The translations under genes and the position numbers were made by a program. Below the pieces are notes generated by a model. It had not been told where the DNA came from, did not search any database, and worked only from the letters and a program-made list of their open reading frames with translations. 64,000 nucleotides of DNA from positions 14,205,102 through 14,269,101 of the forward strand of contig OY855906.1 in the NCBI GenBank assembly GCA_963693305.1. The letters are read 5' to 3'. Positions 12,001 through 24,000 of this stretch are shown piece after piece. How positions within the stretch are numbered: the first letter of the stretch is position 1; each line of letters opens with the position of its first letter. The stretch comes from Meandrina meandrites. Taxonomy: Eukaryota; Cnidaria; Anthozoa; Scleractinia; Meandrinidae.

Positions 12001-15000
12001 CTTCTTACGGTCCTCTTCCTCTCTCCGTTTCCTTTCCTCTTCCCTTCTCTTGCGTTCTTCCTCTTCTCTTCGCTTTCTTTCTTCCTCTTCTCGCTTCCTC
12101 CTTTCTTCTTCCTCTCTTCTTGCTCTCTCCTCCTCTTCTCTTCTTTTCCTCGCCTCTTCTTCCCTCCGTTTCCTTTCCTCTTCTTCAAGTAGCCTCCTTT
12201 CTTCTTCTTCCTCTCTTCGAAGCCTTTCCTCTTCTTCTCTTCGTTTTCGTTCTTCCTCTTCCCGTCGTCTGCTCGCTTCTTCTTCCCGTTTTCTTCTGTC
12301 CTCTTCTTCTTTCCTTCTTCTTTCCAACTCTTCCTGACGTCTTCTATCCTCTTCCAATCTCCTTTGCTTTTCTTCCTCTTCCAATTTTTGTCTCTCTTCT
12401 TCCATTTTTCTTTGTTCGTCTTCTAAAATTCTCAGCCTGTCTTGTATTCTGAAAAATGAAAAGTAGGCTGGGTCACCATCAATTATGTATTACCATATAC
12501 ATATATTAAAATAGGACCTTTTTTTCGTCTGTCCCATGACGAGCCAATTTAATGGCTGCAACGGAATCTACAAATTGTAGGTCAAGTACAACTTTTGCAA
12601 ACTGCTACTTTTGCTACCATTTTTCCTCCTTCACTTCCAAGGCTATAAATCTGCTTATTTCATGTCAAAATATGATTCAATAAACAGTGAATAAACAGTG
12701 TAAACCCGTTATTACGTGCTAGCCAGTACCTGTCGTGCCTGGACGTGGCTGATTCATACAAAGCATCCCATCTCTCATGCAAAGTCTGCATCTCTTTCTG
12801 TATCTTGACCCGTTCCTCCAATCCTACACAAGGCTCGGTTGTAAGCTTGTTACCGACGTCTGTCATCTCAGCGAACTTCGGCTGTTCTTGGAGAAGGTCT
12901 GTGATCATCGCCTGAAAAATACACGACATACTCATTGAGCATTTAAGAGGCCTAGAACTGTGCACTTCTTCCGGCCCCTCAGATACCCAACAGTTGGTCA
13001 TTCAGTTAGTTTTCACACACCAATCTAGATTTGCACAGTATGTTCGTCTATGTGTTTCAGGGTTAGGTGCATGTTATCTACTCTTTCGTGGTGTTACAAA
13101 GTGTCCGACTTTCCGTGATATTATCGCCGCATCTTTTTAAATGAAAGGAAGCCGAAGTCACATTTAGATTTTCTGCACATCTGAACCTAAATATCGTGGC
13201 TTTACAAGTTTTGCAAGTTTTAAAACTACGAGAATAAACGTGAATACGTATTTTTAGAGCTTCCCTTTTTTTCGGCCAATTTAAACAAGCCGGGAAAAAA
13301 TGGCGAATTTGGGTTTTCCTCCTCTCTCGGTCTTAAGCACATATACCGTATATATTTGGAAGAAAAATACAAAGTCCACCACTGGTGCTTAAATAGTTTG
13401 AACATGGAACACGTGTGTTAAAAGGAGCATTTGAAAGTGGCACTAACCTGTGCATCTTCACTTTGTCCCTTTACATAACTGATGTCGTATCCGATTGGCT
13501 CGTATGACTCGACAACAGTCTCGTTCTCAACCAACCACGTGTCCAGAGGCTCGGTCTTTTCTGACCACATCTTCATCTTTTCCCGCTGCTCCCTTTCCAG
13601 GTTTTCAATTTGCTTATCCAATCTGGAAGCAAAAAGCACCCCAATAGCTACATACCGTACAAGTCAGCTAAATAATTACTAATTCATATTGCGTTGAAAT
13701 CTTGTCTCAAGGTATTTCTTTTTGAGGTTTTTCACAGGAGAAGGTCCTGTAGCTCTTACAGTGTAAGTGAAATAGCGTATCCTTAGGAATGCAAGATGCC
13801 GTTACATTTTTCGGTATGCGTAAGACAGCTGAGCTAGTTTACTTTTTACGATAAACAAATATCGCGAACCCTTGGATATTCATTACGCTAATCTTCCTAA
13901 CATGTAACCAACTCATACCACTGATGCCATTTCTTTGAATCGAATTTTAATAAATCCGGTAAAAGAGTGTGTCTAACAGTCCATAAACAGTAATTAAAAG
14001 GACAGTAAAAGCACAATACCTGTTTCTTGCGGCCTCTGTATTTGACAGGAGTCCTTCCCATCGTCCAATGATTGAAGCTTTCTCATTTGTCACCAAGGTT
14101 ATTTCCAGGTCGCGCATACTCGGGTCATGAACAATCTTTTCTCCAAGTTGATCAAGTTTATCCATCTGTTTATCGTTCTGTTTGATTTCCTTAGTTATGT
14201 CCTATAAAAGAGAATTCGTATTCAAAAATTCGTTTGGTCCGTCAATTCATCTTTCGAATTCAACGACACGGCTTATCAAAACTAGACCCTCTGCAAATAT
14301 TTGTGTCTACCTGAGCACACTGCAAGAAGTAAGGTCGGAGGGTGGATAGCACTAGCCCTCAAGCCTTTATCCTTAGACCACAGTACAAAATTGAAGTAAG
14401 AGGAGCAAATAATTTGAAATTGTAGCTTAACTAGAAACTTTATTTAGGCCCAATTCAGTCACGAGGTTACGATTACTTAGCCCAAGTTGTCAAGTGTGAC
14501 AGGCGTGCTTGTCACGTGACTAACCCCGGCCCAAACTCCAACCCTTACCCTAAATCTTAACCTTAACACAAAAACTCAACCCTTACCCTAACCCATGGGC
14601 CCTAACCCTGCAATCCTAAACCAGACAATATCATTGGTTAAGCATAACCTTATCCTTCACTCCGTGGTGTGGTACGTTTTGGTCACGTGACCTCTATTGT
14701 TCTTTTTAAAACGGTCTTACCGTACTCATCAGAATGATCAGTTATTTAAAAATCAAAAAGCCAGACATTAAAAGAAATTTCACGAGTTAACTTGTAATAT
14801 CAAATAAATCACTGCTAGAAAGTGGTCTCGTTTCTTACCTCAATTTCCTGCCTTTGAGCCCGGGCATGATCGAGATCTGGAGCAGTTGTATCTTGAGTTT
14901 GCACACGCGCAGAAGTGTCAGCTATCCACTTGAGAGTCAAATTGCAAGAGTTCTTCCACTCCCCCAACAAGTCTTTTTGACGTTTTTGTAAGCTCAGGTA

Positions 15001-18000
15001 CTCTTCTTCGATTCTGCAAAACGATCAAACATAGACAACAGGTAAGATATAGTTTGTTCCAATTCCACGGAGAGAAGGAGAAACAAGATGGTTTTTAGAT
15101 ACTGGTGCCAACTCTGTAGCATGAGGCGAATCCTTTTCGTTTGATGCCATTCTTTCGCTCGCCGTTGATAAGACTTCATTGAAAGGCACTAGAAGAATAA
15201 AATTATATTGCTTATCAAGAACGCAGTCAACCCAGATAATGCTTGAGACTGGACTTATCCAACCCAATCCACTAATCTTTTCAAAGCTCACTACGTGGGA
15301 AACACCCATGAATGAATGAATGAAATTCAGTTATCGTGTACACAAACCTTGGCTCTCTTGACTTGGCGTCGTTCTTGACTTTATTCCAACGTTTCTTGAT
15401 CAGTTCAGACTCGCGCTCAACTCTCTGCTGATCTTCATCTTCTAAATCATTTTCATCGAGTAAACTGTCAGAGCTCTTGAGGAAATCATCAATTTTAGGG
15501 TCTAGCAAATCCACCTCTTCTTTCAAATTCTGTAGAAAAGTAAACAAAAATTAAAAAAAGCATGGTGCTGTATCGTAAAAGTCACGGTAAAAGATGTCAG
15601 GGGAATATGCTGAATATCGAACAGATCAATTTTACAGCCAAACAAATAAAATCAATAAATAAATATCACTTTGTTTACCCGTACGCGTCAATGTGTTAAG
15701 CACTGTTGTGCTAATTGAGGACGCTGTAAATAGAGAAACTAATATTGTAAATAGAACATAAACTTGTTAAACATCCCAACTAGCAGGTGGCTGATGAGAA
15801 GTTGGCTATTTACAAAGCGCGGAGGAGTTTAATTCGGGACCACCGAACACAAATCCATCCAGTGGCAGGGAGGAAGATTTACACCCGCGACCTCCAGATG
15901 AAAAGTCCAGCGCCCTAATAACCACTAGGCCACGCTGCCTCTTTAAACGAAATCAGCAGGTTTCTATCTTGTTCCTTTGAATCTCGGCAGTGTGTTATTT
16001 ACTTAGGAAAGCAAAATATAAACCATAATGTCACATGTCACTTTAGCCCACCTTGGCCTCTTTCCTTTGCTTCTCAAGAGTGTCCAGATCTGGAGCGAAT
16101 TCCTGCTCACAAACACTCTCCACTTTCGAGACCTCCTCTTGGATTGTCTCAAGTTGGTCGTTCCATCTGGAAAACTCTTCTTCACTTTTCTCCAAACTCG
16201 ACAGTTTATCTTGCAGCCTGTATGTAAAATAACGAGAAGTATTTGAAGTTTGGTTAATCAAGAGACTTAATGGATATATTTAAGGACCGCATGGAAAAAT
16301 TACAATTGCAATCATCCTAAAAGCTTTTTCCTTGCTGGCCAAACCCTTGTTCCTTTGCTTGCACATCAAACCCTAACAGCAGCACCTGGTACGTCTGCCC
16401 TTGAAGTTATTTCCTATTTTCGCTCTTGCAACTGGATTACCCAGACATACATTCGCGCTAATTATTCACTTTACATGGATATAACTGTGTTATTACTTGG
16501 CTTGGTGGTTATTTATTCTGTCCATGACTCTTGCCCAACGCTCAAGGCGGTCGTCTTTATCGTTTTCCATGCTCTGTTTGGATTTCTCGTCGATTACGGG
16601 GTCTGTTAATAAATCGTCTGTGAAATTCTCGAAATCATACACTCTCTTCTGTTGTCCAATGAGAAGGTCCGTTGATTGCTAAATGGGAGGAGAGAGGGGT
16701 TCTTTAACAAACATTCGCATTCATTAGATGAAACACTGAAAGATGGACTATTTCATGAGAGTTCATGAAATAAACTGAATAGAATACATTTTATGCAACT
16801 CACAATCAGGCTTTTTTTCCCTTTCATTAAAAATACGATGGGGTGGAAGCTAACATCAGAAAAGTGTAAAAATGGCAAGCGAAGAAGTTAAGGCAGCATT
16901 TTCTGTTTCCAGTTAACTAGCTGCATGTTGGATTACTTTGGTTCTACTGCGTATCGCCAAAATACAACTATGGCTCAACCGATATGCCGCATATAAGTAC
17001 CACAAAAGTACGATTAACTAGAATAATGTTATATTTCAAAGCGATATAAATGTTCGAAACATTTGATTTGAAAAAAGGTTTCTGCTCATAAATTAGAAAG
17101 GGCCTATTTGTCTAGAAAAGGCCTATATTTAGTGTGAACTTGTAACATGTATACTCCTTTCTCTTGACCGAACCTTACCAGATCAAAAGAAAGGAGTTTC
17201 CTGAATGATCTGTATACATGTAGATAACGGTCGAAATACGAAGGTAAATTATTTACTACAAGTAATAAAAACTCCTACTTGAAAGTCCTCATTTTGCCTT
17301 TTGACAGTCTCAAAGTCATCTCCTACTGGCTCGAGTCTCTCAGTCTCCCTCTCTGCTTTACGCAAAAAGCTGTCAAAATTGCTCAGTCTTTCCTCCCAAT
17401 CGTGAAGCTTGTCTCTCCTCTCCCTCTGTAACCTCTTGGAAGCTTCGCCAAGTCTTGGATAAAGCAGAAAATACGAAAATGCCAAGTTTAACAAGAATAA
17501 CATCAGGTTGGTTTTTCATTAACGACCTAAACGTACGCGTAAGCACAAGAACAACCTGGCGAGGACAGCAGTTACATAAGCACAAACATGCGAAGAACAA
17601 ACATACCCATCACTTGTAATCAAGAAGTGTATGTCTAAAGACCGATTCGACGAAAAAGGTCAGCATAACAACACAGTGATACGCCCGGCGTACATTAACT
17701 TTACGCACCTTTCCTTTCTAAGGGCCACAAAATCCTTGACTCGGTCCCAGCGCGCTGTTAACGAGTTGAGATGCTCGTCCACCTCGTCTTTCCTTTTCTT
17801 GGTGAGTTTAGGATCCTTCCTGACTTTCTCTCCCAAGGCGATCGTGTCAATAATCTGAGGTGTGTTTAGATCCACTTCATTTGAAAATATCTGCAGAAAA
17901 GAGGAACGGCAGATGTAGTTAACCTCGGGGAATTAAACAATGCAATTCGCTGGAGTGGGAGTGAATATTTTTTGTCGCATTGAACACAAAGTGAGGACCA

Positions 18001-21000
18001 AGCTCTAACCCTTTAATTGACCATACAGGTTTCTGCCTTATGAAGTATAGCATGGAATTCAAGCCAAAATATGGCATAAAACATGTTGTGCCCAGGTTTA
18101 CCTCAAATGCGTCTTCCTGCCTCCTAACGGTCTCCAGGTTATTTCCTATTGGGTCATCAATAACCGATATTTGACCCTCCAGCTTATCTAACGCTAGTCC
18201 CGATCGTTCCGAGCGGATCCTCCAGCGTTCCAAAGTGTCCTGTTGCTGTCGTTCTAGTTTGTCGAGGTTTTCTTCCAGTCTTAGAAAGGGAAAAAATGAA
18301 TTACTTGCTATTGCTGTTCAGGTTGAGAATAAAAAGAACAATGCTTCCCTGGTTTGTCACTCACTATCGTGTACTAAACATACGCTTTCAGGATGAGTGT
18401 TTCCAGAAAATTAGCAGAGTGATAAACTTGCACGAATTTCCGACCACAATTGCAAATCGATCAATGCCTGCACATACATCGATAACTCGTATATAAGTTC
18501 CAAAAGTAACTGCAGTTCAATGTCTCTTACGACACTATGCTTAAAAATAAGAAGTACTTTCCAATACCACTATTTTAACGTGATCACATTTTAATGTTTG
18601 GGAAAAAGAAAGGACTAATAAAAAAGATAAATGTTATGACAATAAAAAGGTCATTCAAGTTAAGTAATTTTCAAGATAATAAAAATTCATAATAGTCACT
18701 ACGAAGTCTGCCGGCAGAGCAAAGGAAATAGGGGAATTCGGTTGCTGTCTTCCGTGAACAAATTCCCACCTTCCTGACAACCACACAATCTATTTATAAC
18801 GCCAGTTTGGAAAAAAAGAAAAACGTCTCAGGTTTTGGGATCACTAAGAGGGGGAGCAGGGGTGGCGCAGTGGTGAGAGCGCTCGCCTCCCACCAATGTG
18901 GCCCGGGTTCGATTCCTGGACCCGGTGTCACATGTGGGTTGAGTTTGTTGTTGGTTCTCGTCCTTGCTCCGAGGGTTTTTCTCCGGGTTCTCCGGTTTTC
19001 CTCCTTCCACAAAAACCGTCACTCTAAATTCCAATTCGATCTTAATGCACGTACACGTCTAAACGAGCTCCTGAGCTCTTCTGTGTAATGTGGGTAAATA
19101 AATTACATTAGATTACAAGTTACCTTGCTTGCTTGGCATTGGCGAGGTTAACCAGGTCGTTCCAGTTTTCATTGCAGATGGCCGTTTCCTCGCGCACGGT
19201 TTTTCTTTCTTCTTCTCCAAGACATGGGTCAGACACTAAGTTGCTATTGAACTCGTTAAGATAAGTGACCTTTTCTTGATACAACGGAGCGTCTTTGATA
19301 ACGTCCTGTAGTACAGCGAGAACACATTGAAGGCAATTGACACTTAAATACTCAATAATGTTTTTAGTGATTGACCTGATCATGTCCGGAATAGTCGATT
19401 ACCTACTTCTTTCCACAACAATATTTCCAAGTATAACAACAAAATATAAATTAAAAAGAGAATACTGGGCTGGTGGTTATCCGCTTTGGGCAAATGGAAA
19501 TTGTAGTTGTCTGGTTCCCAATATTAAGTTATCTGACTTTCGACAAGAACGTGAGAGTTGTCAAACAAACCTGAAAGTTGTCTACTTGTTCCAATGCGGC
19601 GTCCACATCAGTAGCGAGTCTTGTCTGCGCTTCAACCTTAAATCTTGTTTTTGTCACCCATGCATTGACTTCACCGAGGCCTTCATGCCACTTCTCAAGT
19701 TTGTCTTCTTGCTGAATCTTAAGTTTCTGGATCGTGTCATTAATTCTAGAAGAATGGTGAAAGCGTGGTGACTTTTAAGTCGCAGAAAAAAGACGAAAAC
19801 TGGAGCTGTTAACAAGCCTACTCTTCAACAAATAATGTTAATTATTCTGTTCAGGCATAAATACCGTTTAGAGAGAACGCCTTAAAAACACTGTAAGAAC
19901 ATCGACAACATTTCTCACGCTGTTGCCTCAACCTTTACCCCAACTCATCAAACTTTGCGCTTGGTTATTTTGAAAACAAATTGGTATATCTTGGTGTTAG
20001 GGAAACTATTGTTGCTTAGCTATTGTGCTGTTGCTTTGGCATTATCTATTGCCTTTTGAATCGTTTCATTACGTCATTTGGTGTCGCACTATACACGGCA
20101 CTAAGAAGTCGGCGAACAAATGGACTGAATTAGTAAACGATAGACTGGATAGGACAAAACAAGACATAAATTTGTAGACTAGTCTCTGTTTGATTGGATA
20201 ATGAGAACTTTGACAGCTAAGTTAACGATTAACACATAGTTCATAGTACCTTTCAGTTTTCCACGAGACTAACTCCTCTAGATTCTCCCAGCGGTGACTA
20301 AGATCCAGGACTTCCTTCTGTATCGCGGTCCTATCGTCCTCCGGAAGTTCTGAGTCTTTTAACAGCTTGTCCCCAGTCTCCAGAGTGTCGCTAACTTCGC
20401 GTTGATGGGATAACATCTCGTTGTTGAAATCCTATAATTAGCAATTGATCGATTGATCAACCAACGGTCGGTCGGTCGGTCGGTCAGTCCAGCTAAGTAA
20501 GTCATTTAGCCCTATTCCAAAGATTTTCGATGGCGTTTCAATCACGGTTTAAAAACTTTGAAGAGAGCAATGTAACACCACTGACAAAAAAACCCTACAT
20601 TTTTTTAAAGGACAAGAAGAAGTGAATGTATAACCATTCGACGAATTCAGTTTTAATTATATTAGTCCTAAGTTTACCTCAAGATCATTCTTTTGCTTCT
20701 TAACGGTATCAAGATCCGGTGCAATCGCAAATTGTGTGTTCAACTTGTTTTCAGCTGATGAAATCCAAATCATGAGAGGATCTATCTTTCTCCTCCAGTG
20801 TTGGGTCTTGTCTAAGTGCTGCTGTTCCTTTTCAAGAAGAAGAACTTGCACACTAGAAGACAACAAAAGTAATTATAGAATCGCCAAAAAGCTCAATAAA
20901 AGCAAACTATACTTTAATCGGCTTGTCCGTTACACAGCACATTTCACACAACAACTCGAATACGTTAACATGAGCCTTATATCATCGGATAAGCAATAGC

Positions 21001-24000
21001 TGACACGAGATTGGTTTTAACGACATTCCCTTGACAATTCACACACGCTCGACTCTACAGTAATGACATAAAATAAATGAGATAAAACTGCAATGAGACA
21101 ATAGCCAAACAACATAATGCTTTCAAATGGAAAACTTCCTCACTTTAAAGGGAACATCCACTCCTGCAACAAACTGACGCTGAATTGTTTGAAATAATGC
21201 CTAAATTCCAAATTTTACAGTTCAAGGAAGAAATAACATTTAACTGTAACAATAAATGGAAAAGTTTATGCCTTTTAAATCTCCCGCGAGCCGCCATTTT
21301 GGATTTGATGACGTATTATGGTTGCCCCTATTGTTTGAAGCAGAGGATCTTTTGTGTGAAACAACAGCGGCAACCATAACACGTCATCAAATCCAAAATG
21401 GCGGCGCGCGGGAGATTTAAAAGGCATAAACTTTTCCATTTAATGTAACTATTAAATGTCATTTCTCCCTTGTCTTGTAAAATTTGGAAATTAGGCATTA
21501 TTTCAAACAATTGAACGTCAACTTGTCGCAAGAGTGGAGGTTCCCTTTAAAGAATGGGAAAGCCATGTGAATACATGTGCATTTGATCAATTTGGACCCT
21601 CTACATTATACCGCGGGAAGCGGGAAGAGAGCTAGTAAAGTCATATAGTTGCAAAGCAGAACATAGTCAAACCTGTAGGTTTCACACCCCCCATGAACGA
21701 AACCCTCTCCAAAAGAAAGCCAGAATCCTTCTCCATAGTAATTACAGAAAAATCTCTACATTTACATACAGTAAGGGTACTTCTCTAATCAAAGGCCCTT
21801 TGGGCTGTCTCGTGTCAGTCAAAAAGGGATTAAAATATACTTTACTAAATAGTTATTATAAAAGTAAATGTTTTGCTAGGCCGCAAAAAGCTTGTATGTT
21901 ATTTACGCTTGCAATATTTACAGGGAGTTCATTAAAGACTTTCGCGCCACTAAAAAAATAGGTTTTCTTAGAGAATTTACCATATCCGGGGATAGGGAAA
22001 GCAGAGACGGGGGAACATTTTGCTGGGATAATATTTAGTCTTCTTTTTCCATACGCGGGAAATAAAATGGCGAACAGGCGGGAAAACAAAATGACAGAGT
22101 CCTCTCTATTTCCGACGCAAACTGAACGCAAGAGGAATTGAGCGTTACTCGAAGCACTCGTCCCCCACTTCACCTCCTTGCGCCAACGTTTTGCGAAGTT
22201 TTCCATTTCTTTTGTTATTTATTGCCCGTTTTTAACGATCAAAGAACAATATCAGAAAATAGAGTATTTCATACATGTTTCTTGTGACGAAAACGCTGAA
22301 AATAGAAATGCCGATATGTTTGTAACGAACGTTTTACACATACCCAGGCAAATAGCATTCCCAAGGTAAATAACACCAAGGTAAACTCACCGCGGGAATA
22401 CGTTACCGACGTGGTTGCGGTCACACACTTAACACTTTACCAAGGTCAATTTTTCATACTGTTTTCGACGCGAAATGCGAAAATGGGCAATACGAGGGTG
22501 CTTACTTAGCATCATCTCGCTTTTATTATTTATACTCTTTCGGCAGTCCTCTACTGCTTTGTTATGTCAGTATTTCAGACAGCGAAGAAATAGAAGGCGA
22601 AGACTCCGTTTATATAAATCTCTTTGTTGGATTTTTCTAAACCTTGAGATGAAATCGAAATACATATAAGAAAACGCACTAGTAGATCTTCCTTGACTAG
22701 TGTTGTATTTAAACGTCAAATTTCCACCAAAAAAAATAGCATTTATATTACTTACAAATCAGCAAGCCATCAAGCCATGATTCTAAGAAAGACCACGTTT
22801 TTGCTGCCTTGAACACGCAAAGTTGACCTCAGGAAATCTAAACCTCACGCCATCATATTTAATTTCAAATTCTCTGTTTATTTTATTTGCTTATCTTTGA
22901 GGTTTGCCTCACGATTGGTCATTTTATCTTGGGGTACTTGGAAAACCTACCTATTTGCCTCGGTAACTTTCATGGGCGATTCTTTTGTTCTTTTTCACAC
23001 CGCCATAAATTTACCTTGGGGGAACATTTTGCCGAGATAATTTTTAGTCTTTTTTTTTTCGTAAGCGGGAAATAAAAATAGCGAACAGGCCATGAAAATG
23101 ACAAAACACCCGGGAAAACAAAATTACAAAGCACGCGGAAAAACAAAATGACACAGCACATATTATTTATGATATTTACCAAAAAAACGTCCTCTCTATT
23201 TGTGAGTTTCCCGAGGTAAAGAGCCCTTTTACCATGTTAAAAGGACGATGTGTAACCGCAACTATATAAATTTGACACACTACACTATTAACCTATTCCG
23301 TACTTGAAACCCTACACCGCTACACAGATCAAGCAATTTGTTCCAGTCAAATTTTGTTAATTACATTTTATGCAGTTACGAAAAAACTTTCCGTAAAGAT
23401 TCTCAAAATCCCGCTCCGGCTCTTTCTTGAAATTCCTGCTTCCCGCTCCTGTTTGCAGCTCCCATCCCGGCCGAATATCACCACATCTTCTTATCTGGGT
23501 TACTTAACGTGAGGTCTGTCTTTGACCTTGTTAAAGGGCAACTCTTGGGAAATTTACCCCGATTTTTTTATTTTTTCTTTAAGTTGTTTATAGCACACAG
23601 GAATCTTTAGAAGGTAAAATTTTAAAGATATCGGCCAAAATGAATTTACTACGAATTTTCTTTTACGCCAATTTGGCGGCCATTTTGAAAACGTTCGGAT
23701 TTTGGTACATCACGTGATGCTACGTCACAGGTGTGGAAGGCAGATTTGCTTTTGCGTGCTTCTGATAAGAGGAAAACACGCCAAGCGTCTCTTCATAAAT
23801 GAGAATGACAAGGAGAGAGACCCTATGCTGTTCAATGATGTCCAAGATAAAAAAAGGTAGTGCTTCAGTGCTTAAATATGAAAGGAAATAAACTTAAAAA
23901 GAGTAAATCATGTGCCGTGAAACGAAACAAATCCGTCAGATTGATCGGCCTTCTAAGGTCAGCAAATGTACATAGCTTTATAATACGATACATCCTCTCT

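Noticed and set aside
11753..12337. 194-residue Ser/Leu/Phe-rich open frame on the plus strand
   Set aside because: It is the antisense shadow of the Glu/Arg/Lys exon; GAR/AGR codons read backwards contain no stop. The same holds for other overlapping frames at 11554-12452.
14535..14625. True telomere repeat
   Set aside because: Units are irregular (CCCTTA, CCCTAAA, CTTAACC) and embedded in an intron between good exons.
18855..18926. tRNA gene
   Set aside because: Boxes A and B are present but the acceptor stem does not pair and a SINE body follows. Same for 45748-45825 and 15860-15940.
22475..23182. Several frames of 62-70 residues
   Set aside because: They fall in repeat sequence, are not conserved between repeat copies and lack any domain.
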